Shown: in pieces, positions 1 to 10,228 of the stretch
Numbering within the stretch: the first letter of the stretch is position 1
How the letters are laid out: each line of letters begins with the position of its first letter
Source: Dietzia lutea
Lineage (GTDB): Bacteria > Actinomycetota > Actinomycetes > Mycobacteriales > Mycobacteriaceae
Direction: 5' to 3'
DNA: 64,000 bases
Assembly (NCBI RefSeq): GCF_003096075.1
Contig: NZ_CP015449.1
Span: 1,178,001 to 1,242,000, forward strand
Notes under the pieces: generated by a model
Seen by the model: only the letters and a program-made list of their open reading frames with translations
What the model was told of the DNA's origin: nothing
Databases searched by the model: none
Made by a program: the position numbers and the translations under genes

Positions 1-322
1 CCGCCACCACATACCCGGCCGCGGCGACAAGGCCGTCAACAACAGCGTGGCCGGGGCGGGCCTCGTGGCTGCCGTCGATACCGTGCCCGTACTCGCGCCA
101 ACATTCCTGCAACAGCGCGTAGCAGGCGACCAGGCGCTGCGCGGCCGCGCGGTTCTCCGCCGCCCACCCCTCCCGCGCCGCCGCCGTCAAGCCCGTCAAC
201 GCCGCAGCAGCGCCGCCACCGGTCGAGCCGGCAGGGCCGGACGAGCCGGCAGAGCCGGACGAGTCAGCAGGGCCGGGAGGGGACGCGGGGCCGCCGGTCG
301 TGCGCCCGGTGTCGCCGTCCAT
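1..322 (-). CDS. 13E12-repeat / DUF222 family protein, N-terminal part
   Basis: Reading from an ATG at 322 towards the left edge gives 107 open codons with no stop, so this is the 5' part of a gene cut by the window edge. After a Gly/Ser/Pro-rich start (residues 6-38) comes an alanine-rich helical stretch with the WAAENRAAAQRLVACYALL pattern, then a RPGHAVVDG segment. This is how the DUF222 domain of 13E12-repeat proteins begins; family members usually end in an HNH nuclease domain, which is not visible here. A LexA-like box lies 46 bp upstream (368-383). Family assignment rests on pattern recognition only. Confidence 0.62.
   Translation of the reverse strand, partial: MDGDTGRTTGGPASPPGPADSSGSAGSSGPAGSTGGGAAAALTGLTAAAREGWAAENRAAAQRLVACYALLQECWREYGHGIDGSHEARPGHAVVDGLVAAAGYVVA
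225..278. repeat. 18-bp tandem repeat, 3 copies
   Basis: Three 18-bp units at 225-242, 243-260 and 261-278 differ at a few bases. They lie in the 13E12-type gene and encode hexapeptides of the type SGPAGS/SGSAGS near its N-terminus, a low-complexity linker that may vary in length between strains. Confidence 0.75.
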
Positions 323-367
323 GCCCCACCCCCCGTGGTCGACTGTGCGGCGATGCCGCCGCTCATC

Positions 368-383
368 TCGAATACGTGTTCTA
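368..383 (-). promoter_or_regulatory. LexA-like SOS box
   Basis: The 16-mer TCGAATACGTGTTCTA matches the mycobacterial LexA consensus TCGAAC-RNRY-GTTYGA at 14 of 16 positions. It sits 46 bp upstream of the 13E12-type gene. Several M. tuberculosis 13E12 genes are known members of the LexA regulon, so DNA-damage induction is likely by analogy. A weaker 12/16 match overlaps at 387-402. Confidence 0.55.
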
Positions 384-547
384 TTCTACGTGCACGTGTT
401 CGGCACCACAAGGGCTTCCCCTGACTCACTGACGGCACCGGCGGGCGCACCCAGGGGGCCGGCGACCACGGCTTCGGTACCCTCTCCCTAGTGCCGGTCA
501 CCCGGAAGAGGTCGACGGTCTCCCAGTAGAGAAAGGCCCGCGGACAC

Positions 548-1285
548 GTGAACGCCAAGCCCAACAAGAGCACCAAAGTGCTGCAGACCAAGTCCAACAA
601 CGGGATGATCATCACCGTCGTCGCGCTCATCGCGGTCGCGGTGGTGGTCCTCGGCGGAGTGGTCTGGATGGCCCAGAGGGGCGGCGAGGCCAACCCCATC
701 ACGTTCGGTGAGACCGCCGACGAGCAGATCGAGATCACGGACACCGGCGTGGTGATCGTGGGCCAGCAGGACGCACCCACGATTCAGGTCTGGGAGGACT
801 ACATGTGCCCCGCCTGCGGCTCGTTCGAGGCGCAGTACGGCGAGTCCATCTCCGAGGCCGTCGAGGCCGGGGATCTGCGGGTCGAGTTCCACACCCTCAA
901 CTTCCTCAACGGCCAGTCGGGGTCGGGTGAGTACTCCACGCGTGCCCTGGCGGCCGTCCAGTGCGTCGCGGCCAAGGACTCCCTGCCCGTGTTCTTCGAC
1001 GTCAAGAACGCCTTCTTCGCCGAGCAGCCCGCCGAGGGTGGTGGCGACCGCTCGGCGCAGGAGCTCGCCGGGACCGCCGAGGAGGCCGGCGCGAACCCGG
1101 ACACGGTCGAGTGCATCGGCAACGTCGAGACCAACGGCGGCATGGACAAGGCCTCCGACAGCGCAGACAACGCCCAGCAGACCATCCGGGAGATCACCGA
1201 TCGCGTGTCGACCCCGACCGTCGCGTTCGAGGGTGAGGTCGTGGACCTCGCGAACGCCGCGTGGCTGCAGGAGATCGTCGCCTGA
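548..1285 (+). CDS. membrane-anchored DsbA-like thioredoxin-domain protein
   Basis: This 245-residue protein has a short basic cytoplasmic N-terminus, one membrane segment (about residues 19-42) and an extracytoplasmic thioredoxin fold with active site C87-P-A-C90. The STPTV segment near residue 225 supplies the cis-proline loop. It belongs to the DsbA/thioredoxin_4 family (DsbG-like) and probably forms or isomerises disulfides in exported proteins. The start is a GTG preceded by a GAGAAAGG ribosome-binding site at about 528-535. It stands alone upstream of tRNA-Ala. The family is clear; the substrates are unknown. Confidence 0.85.
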   Translation: MNAKPNKSTKVLQTKSNNGMIITVVALIAVAVVVLGGVVWMAQRGGEANPITFGETADEQIEITDTGVVIVGQQDAPTIQVWEDYMCPACGSFEAQYGESISEAVEAGDLRVEFHTLNFLNGQSGSGEYSTRALAAVQCVAAKDSLPVFFDVKNAFFAEQPAEGGGDRSAQELAGTAEEAGANPDTVECIGNVETNGGMDKASDSADNAQQTIREITDRVSTPTVAFEGEVVDLANAAWLQEIVA

Positions 1286-1363
1286 CCCTCCTCGGTCCCG
1301 CGGGCCATGCGCCCACCGTTTTGGCGCCCCGGCCTCGCCTTTTCCGGCGGGGCCGGGGCCGAT

Positions 1364-1393
1364 TTGGAAGGCCGGACCGTGGTGGTGTAACTT
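1364..1393 (+). promoter_or_regulatory. putative tRNA-Ala promoter
   Basis: TTGGAA (1364-1369) and TAACTT (1388-1393) are separated by 18 bp, and the -10 ends 45 bp before the mature tRNA. This is a reasonable sigma-A-type promoter for the tRNA gene. Confidence 0.45.
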
Positions 1394-1438
1394 AAGTCGG
1401 GCCGGTCACCGAGAGGGGAACGGCGGAGAAATGGATAC

Positions 1439-1511
1439 GGGGCTATGGCGCAGCTGGTAGCGCACCACACTGGCAGTGTGGGGGTCAGGGGTTCGAGTCC
1501 CCTTAGCTCCA
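1439..1511 (+). tRNA. tRNA-Ala(GGC)
   Basis: A complete cloverleaf of 73 nt. The acceptor arm 1439-1445 pairs with 1504-1510 and contains the G3:U70 pair that is the alanine identity element. The anticodon stem CCACA/TGTGG encloses the loop CTGGCAG, giving anticodon GGC. The T arm is AGGGG-TTCGAGT-CCCCT. CCA is not encoded (ACCG follows). A terminator hairpin follows immediately. Confidence 0.96.
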
Positions 1512-1516
1512 CCGAG

Positions 1517-1560
1517 GACGAGATCCCGGGAGGTCGGAGACCACCGCCCGGGATCTCGTC
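1517..1560 (+). terminator. terminator hairpin after tRNA-Ala
   Basis: A perfect 14-bp stem (1517-1530 with 1547-1560) with a 16-nt loop lies 5 nt after the tRNA and is followed by ATTTCG, a weak T tract. Confidence 0.75.
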
Positions 1561-1594
1561 ATTTCGCCGTCTTCCGCGGCGCGGCGTGCGGACG

Positions 1595-1600
1595 TAGTGT
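1595..1600 (+). promoter_or_regulatory. -10 element, leaderless start
   Basis: TAGTGT lies 6 nt before the ATG at 1607 and there is no Shine-Dalgarno sequence, so transcription probably begins at or next to the start codon of the serine hydrolase gene. Confidence 0.5.
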
Positions 1601-1606
1601 CGGTAC

Positions 1607-2701
1607 ATGGCGGAGCCGCGGGAGATCGCCGCCGTGCTCGACGAGTTCGTCGACGCCGGCCGGCTGAAAGGGTACGTCTGCGGCGTCCGGCAGGACGGAT
1701 GCTCATGGCTCGCCGCGGGCGGTGCGCGGTCCATGGGCGGGCCCGCGATGCCCGAGGACGCGGTGTTCCCGCTGTCCTCCAACACCAAACCGATCGCGGC
1801 CATCCTCGCGATGCGGCTCGTGGAGCATGGCGTGATCGCCCTCGACGATCCGGTGGACACGCAGCTGCCGGAGCTCGCGCGGCCGCGGGTGCTGGCCGAA
1901 CCCGACGGGCCGCTGGACCGGACGGTGCCTGCCGAGAGGTCTGTGACGGTCCGCGACCTGCTCACGATGACCGCCGGCGTCGGGTGGCCGGTACGCAACC
2001 CCGACCTGGGCGAGGCCATGGCCGCCCGGGGGGTCGCGCCCGGCCCGTACGCACCGGCCGTCCCGCCGGGGGAGTACCTGCGCAGGCTCGCCGAGCTCCC
2101 GTTCGCCGGACAGCCGGGTGGCGGGTGGTGGTACCACACGTGCAGTGACATCCTCGGAGTCCTGCTCGCCCGCGCCACCGGCGTGTCGGTGGGGGAGTTG
2201 GTCGCCGAGCACGTCACCGGACCCCTCGGCCTGGCCGACACCGGGTTCACGGCTGATCCGGACCGCCTGATCGTCACGTACGGACTCCGTCCCGACGGCC
2301 GGGTGGCGCCGGTCGACACCGCGTCCAGGTTCACGGGCCGCCCGGTGTTCGACTCCCTCGCCTGCGGGCTCGCCGGGACGGTGCGCGACTACCTGGCGGT
2401 CCTGGACGCGCTGGTCGACGGCGGCCCGCTCCTAGGCGCGGAGAGCGTGTGGCTGATGACCTCCGACCACCTCACGGAGCTCCAGCAGGCGTCCGCGGAG
2501 GGGTTCCTGGAGCCCGGATGTGGATACGGGTTCCAGGTCGAGGTCCGCCCGGACGGGACGGTCGGCTGGGCCGGGGGACTGGGCACGATCGGCTACGTCG
2601 ACCGCCGCGCCGGCCGGTCCGCGGCGGTGTTCACCTCACAGGCCTTCGACGTGCCCGGCACGGCGGAGGCGCTGGAGACGGTGTGGTCGCTGCTGGGCTG
2701 A
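1607..2701 (+). CDS. serine hydrolase of the beta-lactamase / class C family
   Basis: The 364-residue product has the SxxK motif S58-N-T-K61 of penicillin-recognising serine enzymes in the context FPLSSNTKP, followed by the typical DPV(D) and LLTMTAGVGWP segments of class C-like esterases. Where a YxN motif is expected the protein has Y176-H-T, and near residue 325 GGLG replaces KTG or HTG, so it is more likely an esterase or peptidase than a true beta-lactamase. No signal peptide is visible, so it is probably cytoplasmic. The start is fixed by a leaderless-type -10. It converges with nadE. Confidence 0.82.
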   Translation: MAEPREIAAVLDEFVDAGRLKGYVCGVRQDGCSWLAAGGARSMGGPAMPEDAVFPLSSNTKPIAAILAMRLVEHGVIALDDPVDTQLPELARPRVLAEPDGPLDRTVPAERSVTVRDLLTMTAGVGWPVRNPDLGEAMAARGVAPGPYAPAVPPGEYLRRLAELPFAGQPGGGWWYHTCSDILGVLLARATGVSVGELVAEHVTGPLGLADTGFTADPDRLIVTYGLRPDGRVAPVDTASRFTGRPVFDSLACGLAGTVRDYLAVLDALVDGGPLLGAESVWLMTSDHLTELQQASAEGFLEPGCGYGFQVEVRPDGTVGWAGGLGTIGYVDRRAGRSAAVFTSQAFDVPGTAEALETVWSLLG

Positions 2702-2723
2702 GCGATCGTCGGCACCGAGCCGG

Positions 2724-3590
2724 TCAGCGCCACCACGTGTCGAGCGGCGTGGCGGGGACGGTGCGCTTGTGCCGTGAGCCGAGGAACAGGGACTCGATGC
2801 GGGCGACGGCGTCGGCCGGGACGCCGTCGCGCCCCTCGAGGTAGTCGTCGATCTGCGCGTAGGTGACGCCGAGCGCGACCTCGTCGGGCAGGCCGGGCCT
2901 GTCGTCCTCCAGGTCGGCTGTGGGGACCTTGCTCCAGGTGGACTCCGGCGCGCCGAGGTGGCGCAGGAGCGCGGCGCCCTGGCGCTTGGTGAGACCGGTC
3001 AGGGGGGTCAGGTCGACGCCGCCGTCGCCGTACTTGGTGAAGAAGCCGGTCACCGCCTCGGCGGCGTGATCGGTGCCGACGACGAGGTGGTTCACCTGCC
3101 CGGCCGCAGCGTACTGGGCGATCATCCGCTCACGCGCCTTGATGTTGCCTCGGACGAAGTCCCGGATCGGCCCCGCCTGGTCGGGGAGTGCCGCCAGGGC
3201 CGTGGAGGCGGCCTCGGCGGCGGTGTCGGACGCTGCGCGAACGTCGACCGTCAGGTATGCGTCCGGGCGGATGAACTCCAGGGCGATCTGCGCGTCGGCC
3301 TCGTCGGCCTGCACACCATACGGGAGACGCATCGCGATGAACCGTGCCTGCTCCATCCCTTCCTCGCGGAGGCGTTCGGCCGCGAGCTGACACAGTCGTC
3401 CCGCGAGCGTCGAGTCCTGACCGCCGCTGATCCCCAGGACGAAGCCGGAGGCGGGTGTGGAGCGCAGGTAGTCGACGAGGAAGGCGACCCGCGACTCGAC
3501 CTCGTCGGCGGGGTCGATATCGGGCCGCACGCCGAGTTCGGCGATGATGGAGGCGCGCAGCGCACTGGCGTCGGGTGGCGTCTGGTTCAT
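2724..3590 (-). CDS. nadE: NH3-dependent NAD+ synthetase
   Basis: This 288-residue enzyme makes the amide of NAD+ from deamido-NAD+, ATP and ammonia. The N-type ATP pyrophosphatase loop S55-G-G-Q-D-S60 is present, as are the conserved [22 protein letters not shown] and LTGLTKRQG segments and a C-terminal [13 protein letters not shown]. The length matches the short E. coli/Bacillus-type NadE, with no glutaminase domain, unlike the larger glutamine-dependent mycobacterial enzyme. A TAAGCT -10 hexamer 6 nt before the ATG suggests a leaderless mRNA. Confidence 0.94.
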   Translation of the reverse strand: MNQTPPDASALRASIIAELGVRPDIDPADEVESRVAFLVDYLRSTPASGFVLGISGGQDSTLAGRLCQLAAERLREEGMEQARFIAMRLPYGVQADEADAQIALEFIRPDAYLTVDVRAASDTAAEAASTALAALPDQAGPIRDFVRGNIKARERMIAQYAAAGQVNHLVVGTDHAAEAVTGFFTKYGDGGVDLTPLTGLTKRQGAALLRHLGAPESTWSKVPTADLEDDRPGLPDEVALGVTYAQIDDYLEGRDGVPADAVARIESLFLGSRHKRTVPATPLDTWWR

Positions 3591-3596
3591 GCGGTC

Positions 3597-3602
3597 AGCT
3601 TA
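3597..3602 (-). promoter_or_regulatory. -10 element, leaderless start
   Basis: On the minus strand TAAGCT is followed by 6 nt and then the nadE ATG at 3590; no ribosome-binding site is seen. Confidence 0.45.
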
Positions 3603-3663
3603 GAAACCGCGTGTGACGTCCACGTGACATCGGTGCGCGGTCCGGGGTGCGGTCCCTCGCCGG

Positions 3664-3700
3664 TTGGAGTTCTTGCCGGGTGGTCCGTTACGATGGACCA
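3664..3700 (+). promoter_or_regulatory. rpmJ promoter with overlapping dyad
   Basis: TTGGAG (3664-3669) and TACGAT (3689-3694) with a 19-bp spacer form a likely promoter for rpmJ. The -10 lies inside a perfect inverted repeat TGGTCC-N8-GGACCA (3681-3700), placed where a repressor could block polymerase. No classical Zur box is seen. Confidence 0.45.
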
Positions 3701-3804
3701 GTTGTGTGTCGTACATCCGACCCCCGTGGCCGGACGTGTCGCACAGTGATTCCCAGTCGTGTCGGCGGCCATCGCGGCCGCCCCGAGAGCCTAAGGAGCG
3801 CCAC

Positions 3805-3927
3805 ATGAAGGTCCGCAAGTCCCTTCGGTCGCTGAAGAACAAGCCGGGCGCCCAGGTTGTCCGTCGTCGCGGCAAGACCTACGTGATCAACAAGAAGGAT
3901 CCCCGGTTCAAGGCCCGCCAGGGCTGA
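3805..3927 (+). CDS. rpmJ: 50S ribosomal protein L36, zinc-independent type
   Basis: A 40-residue protein beginning [21 protein letters not shown] and ending KARQG, with a strong AAGGAG ribosome-binding site at 3793-3798. It has the L36 sequence pattern but none of the cysteines of the zinc-binding form, so it is the C-minus paralogue (RpmJ2/YkgO type). Such paralogues replace the zinc form when zinc is scarce and are usually Zur-controlled. It stands alone, with its own promoter and a very strong terminator. Confidence 0.95.
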   Translation: MKVRKSLRSLKNKPGAQVVRRRGKTYVINKKDPRFKARQG

Positions 3928-3956
3928 GTCGACCGCGTGAGTTCTCACGCACCCCC

Positions 3957-3992
3957 GAGGGCCCGCCTCCGGTTCGCCGGAGGCGGGCCCTC
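3957..3992 (+). terminator. strong terminator after rpmJ
   Basis: A perfect 16-bp stem (3957-3972 with 3977-3992) closed by a TTCG tetraloop, followed by GTCGTCGT rather than a T run. Confidence 0.85.
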
Positions 3993-4485
3993 GTCGTCGT
4001 CCCCGTCGACAGCGGTGCCCCGCCCCCACACGGCGAGGCGGAGGACCGACGTCGCGCCGCCGCCCACCGACCCCTCCCCGCCCCGCCCCGCTCCCGCTTG
4101 AGCCCTGCCGTCGGGTGGGACGTCCGCCCGGGCCCGGGTTCGTCCTCCGCGCCCGCGGTGGCCCACGGCCTTCCCGGGCGGCCTCAGGATGCCCCGCCCG
4201 GCGCCCGTGACAGCCCGGTGAACCGATCGCCGGGGGTGGCGTCGAGGGGTGCGGGAGCGGGCGAAATGGTGGGCAACCTGTGGATGGGATGGGGACAACC
4301 GGCGGCGCGTTGTGAGGGCTCTGGGGGCGCGTTGTGGGTTGCCGAAACCGTGTTTCGGAACGCGCTCCGGGATGCCACGATGGGGTGGTGCACCCGCCGA
4401 TGAGGGCCCCGGTGTCCCCGGTTCCACGCCGATGCCGGGGCATCCCATAAGGCGGGATCACGACCTGGGAATTCCAGGGATGTAA
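3993..4485. other. non-coding GC-rich gap before nrdHIEF
   Basis: About 490 bp with no convincing gene. It holds a perfect 7-bp inverted repeat CCGAAAC-CGT-GTTTCGG (4342-4358) and two direct copies of GGCGCGTTGTG (near 4302 and 4325). Open frames across it have no ribosome-binding site and no recognisable product. Confidence 0.5.
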
Positions 4486-4533
4486 GACCAAAATGTTGTG
4501 GTCAGTTGACCTTCTCGCCACTAGGGGTAGTGT
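4486..4533 (+). promoter_or_regulatory. nrdHIEF promoter with tandem NrdR-like boxes
   Basis: Box 1 (4486-4501, GACCAAAATGTTGTGG) matches the NrdR consensus ACACWATATNTWGTGT at 11 of 16 positions and box 2 (4518-4533, CCACTAGGGGTAGTGT) at 12 of 16. Their starts are 32 bp apart, three helical turns, which is the spacing known for tandem NrdR sites. They straddle a good promoter: TTGACC (4506-4511), 16-bp spacer, TAGTGT (4528-4533). NrdR, an ATP/dATP-sensing repressor, would cover both promoter elements. Confidence 0.72.
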
Positions 4534-4703
4534 TGGGAGGTGTTGCAGCACCGATGAATGCCATCCATGCGATTCGGCGCACGACCACCGACAGACACAC
4601 GGCCGTCCCCTCGTCCGGGCTGAAGAACCCGGACAGGAAGGCCGCCACCAGAAGAGCCCCCTCGCGCCGCCCGGGCGCCGTGCCGAAAGAGGTCCTGACA
4701 CAC

Positions 4704-4934
4704 ATGGTCACCGTCTACACCAAGCCCGCGTGCGTCCAGTGCAACGCCACTTACAAGGCGCTCGACAAGCAGGGCATCGAGTACCAGGTCGTCGACATCT
4801 CGGTGGACGATGAGGCCCGGGAGTACGTGATGGCCCTCGGGCACCTCCAGGCGCCCGTCGTGGTGGCCGGTTCCGACCACTGGTCCGGCTTCCGCCCGGA
4901 CCGCATCAAGGCGCTCGCCTCCGTGGCGGCCTGA
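4704..4934 (+). CDS. nrdH: NrdH glutaredoxin-like redoxin
   Basis: A 76-residue redoxin with the active site C11-V-Q-C14 and the WSGFRPDRI motif of NrdH proteins. It delivers electrons to the class Ib ribonucleotide reductase NrdE from thioredoxin reductase. The ATG at 4704 follows an AAAGAGG ribosome-binding site and gives the normal NrdH length. The frame is open back to 4506, which would add a basic extension; that segment is better read as the roughly 165-nt mRNA leader from the NrdR-controlled promoter. First gene of nrdHIEF. Confidence 0.95.
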   Translation: MVTVYTKPACVQCNATYKALDKQGIEYQVVDISVDDEAREYVMALGHLQAPVVVAGSDHWSGFRPDRIKALASVAA

Positions 4935-4984
4935 CGGCCCGAGGGCACGAACACCTTTCGAGTTCCTGTGACAAGGGGGCGTCG

Positions 4985-5412
4985 ATGGCGGCTCCGCTGC
5001 CGGCCGAGGAGCCGGTGAGGATCGTCTACTTCTCCAACATCTCCGAGAACACCAAGCGATTCATCGACCGGCTCGGTCTTCCCGCACTGCGCATACCGGT
5101 GCGGAAGACCGAGCCCATGCCGATGGTGTCGGACCCATATGTTCTAGTCGTCCCGACCTACGGGGGCAGCCTCGAGGTCACCGGTCGTAGCGGGGCCGCG
5201 GTCCCGCGTCAGGTGGTCGCGTTCCTCAACGACGCGCACAACAGAATTCTCTGCCGGGGAGTCATCGCCGGCGGCAACACCAACTTCGGAGCGGACTTCG
5301 GTCGCTCGGGCGACGTGATCGCGCGCAAGCTGGAGGTGCCGTACCTCTACCGCTTCGAGTTGATGGGCACACACGAGGACGTCATCCGCGTCCGAGAGGG
5401 ATTGGAAGAGTT

Positions 5413-5431
<19 letters not shown>
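4985..5431 (+). CDS. nrdI: NrdI flavodoxin-like protein
   Basis: This 148-residue protein has the NrdI signature: [13 protein letters not shown] at the FMN phosphate-binding loop, VVPTYGGS, and [18 protein letters not shown]. NrdI supplies the oxidant that assembles the Mn(III)2-tyrosyl radical cofactor in NrdF. It starts 50 nt after nrdH, and its 3' end overlaps the likely nrdE start by 19 nt, so the two are probably translationally coupled. Confidence 0.95.
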
Positions 5432-8653
<3,222 letters not shown>

Positions 8654-8674
8654 CCCGGCCATCAGTGAACGCAG

Positions 8675-8712
8675 CGGAGCCACTGCGACCGATCGCGGTC
8701 GCAGGGGCTCCG
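8675..8712 (+). terminator. terminator after nrdF
   Basis: A bulged stem: CGGAGCC (8675-8681) with GGCTCCG (8706-8712) outside, and CTGCGACC (8683-8690) with GGTCGCAG (8697-8704) inside, followed by TCGTTGT. Confidence 0.75.
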
Positions 8713-8726
8713 TCGTTGTCCGGGGA

Positions 8727-8842
8727 CCAGCCGTCGGGGGCTGGGGCCGCGACCAGCCGTCGGGGGCGGGTCCGCGACTAGCCGTCGGGGGCGGGTCCGC
8801 GACTAGCCGTCGGGGGCGGGTCCGCGACTAGCCGTCGGGGGC
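8727..8842. repeat. 25-bp tandem repeat spanning a gene end
   Basis: Copies at 8727-8752 (26 bp, diverged), 8753-8777, 8778-8802, 8803-8827 and a partial one at 8828-8842. Copies 3 and 4 are identical. The last copy contains the TAG stop and final codons of the minus-strand lipoprotein gene, so the array looks like repeated duplication of that gene's 3' end into the intergenic space. Confidence 0.9.
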
Positions 8843-9964
8843 GATGCCGTTAATCGACCCCCGGATGTCCTCCAAGACCGCACGGGCGGCGACCGGACCG
8901 GCGCCCTCCCACACGGCACGGTCCACCACGAACACCCGGTTGGCGCCCACCGCGTCCAACTCCATCCACCGATCCGAGGCGAAGACCTCCCGCGCCGCCT
9001 CCTCGGAATCGGGCCGACCGCCCACCACGGCGAAGATGACGTCCCCGTCGAGCTCATCACCCAGTGGAGGGGACTCGGGCAGCGGCGGCACCCGCTCGCC
9101 GTCCCGGGTGCGCTGCGCGGGCGGGCGCCCGGCGCCCACGGCCTCCAACATGAGCGAGCCGAGTGTGTCGGCGTCCTGCACCCGCGCCCCGGCACCCGAG
9201 CCGTCGGCGACAGAGACCAGGGACACCCAGGAGTCCGACGGCGTCGTCGCCCCGGCGGTGAACCGCGCCCGGTCGATGACGTCCAGCAACAGGTCGCCGC
9301 CCGCCCGCGGTCGGCCGTAGGCGTCGGCCACGGACTCGGTCGCGTCGGTCCACTCGAGGACGTCGCCGGAGTAGACGACGGTCGGCGCCACGTCGGCGAG
9401 CGCGTCGACGACCGCGGGATCGAGGTCCTGTGACCCCGCCAGCACGATGAGGTCGGGTGTGAGGTCGCGCGCGGCGTCGGCGACCGCGCCGGCGTCCGTG
9501 TCGTCGCCGAGTTCGATGGTCGGGAGAGCCACGAGGGGAGCGGGTAGGTAGACGTCGGCGTCGCGGGGCAACCCGGAGGTGCCGACGACGAGGTCCTGCA
9601 ATCCCAGCGCGCAGGCGGTGTCCACCGCGCCCACCCCGAGAGCGAGGATGCGCTCGGGCGACCGCGGCACCGCCACGCTGTCCGCGCCCGGGCCGGTGGT
9701 GTCGACCCTGCGGGTGCCCGCGCCGGGGAACTCCGTGGGCACCGGTGCAGGTGCGCACGAGTCCTCGGGCTCGGCGGAGCGCTGCAGCTCCTCACCGGCC
9801 ATCCGTGACGGCGTCGTCGTCACGGGGTGCTCGACCATGTCGACGGGGGAGGGGCCACACGCCGCGAGGGCGAGACCGGCCGCCAGCGGCGCCGCGGCCC
9901 GGACGGCACGCCGTTTATACCCCCGCCCGGGGCGCCGGCGGAGGACGGGAACGGAATCGGTCAT
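8828..9964 (-). CDS. iron-siderophore ABC transporter substrate-binding lipoprotein
   Basis: A 378-residue FecB/FepB-type periplasmic-binding protein. The N-terminus is basic and then hydrophobic, ending in the lipobox LAAC36, so the mature protein is lipid-anchored outside the membrane. The body has the helical-backbone-binding pattern: PERILALGVGAVDTACALG, LTPDLIVLAG and a C-terminal SDRWMELDAVGANRVFVVD. No permease or ATPase gene adjoins it, as in M. tuberculosis where fecB lies alone beside ctaD. Its 3' end lies in a 25-bp tandem array. Confidence 0.85.
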   Translation of the reverse strand: MTDSVPVLRRRPGRGYKRRAVRAAAPLAAGLALAACGPSPVDMVEHPVTTTPSRMAGEELQRSAEPEDSCAPAPVPTEFPGAGTRRVDTTGPGADSVAVPRSPERILALGVGAVDTACALGLQDLVVGTSGLPRDADVYLPAPLVALPTIELGDDTDAGAVADAARDLTPDLIVLAGSQDLDPAVVDALADVAPTVVYSGDVLEWTDATESVADAYGRPRAGGDLLLDVIDRARFTAGATTPSDSWVSLVSVADGSGAGARVQDADTLGSLMLEAVGAGRPPAQRTRDGERVPPLPESPPLGDELDGDVIFAVVGGRPDSEEAAREVFASDRWMELDAVGANRVFVVDRAVWEGAGPVAARAVLEDIRGSINGIAPDG

Positions 9965-9972
9965 GGGACAAC

Positions 9973-9978
9973 AGCCTA
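9973..9978 (-). promoter_or_regulatory. -10 element, leaderless start
   Basis: TAGGCT on the minus strand lies 8 nt before the ATG at 9964 of the siderophore-binding lipoprotein gene; no ribosome-binding site is seen. Confidence 0.42.
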
Positions 9979-10228
9979 GGAGATGGGCCCACCGGGGCCG
10001 TTCCCACCGAGGTCGTCCAGCGTCCCGTAAGCGCTCCGAGCACCCCTGTCCGCACCCCGGTCCGCGCCGCGGTTAACGGGGGTGACCACCGCTGACGAGA
10101 ACGACGGGGCGGGTGGGCGTCGCTCTCAGCCGAGGGTTAGGATTGCTCTCGCGCACTATTCCTATGCGTTCGACGTGGGGTCGGTGGTTCGACCCGCGAC
10201 GTCGGGTGAGGCGTTCAGGAGGACCCTT

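Noticed and set aside
4506-4703. N-terminal extension of NrdH
   Set aside because: Frame is open but NrdH is consistently about 75-80 residues and the ATG at 4704 has its own ribosome-binding site; the extension overlaps the promoter.
8727-8842. CRISPR array
   Set aside because: The units are directly adjacent without spacers, so this is a simple tandem repeat; no cas genes are present.
10130-10165. IdeR/DtxR iron box before ctaD (GGGTTAGGATTGCTCTCG)
   Set aside because: Only the left half resembles the TTAGGTTAGGCTAACCTAA consensus; too weak to claim.
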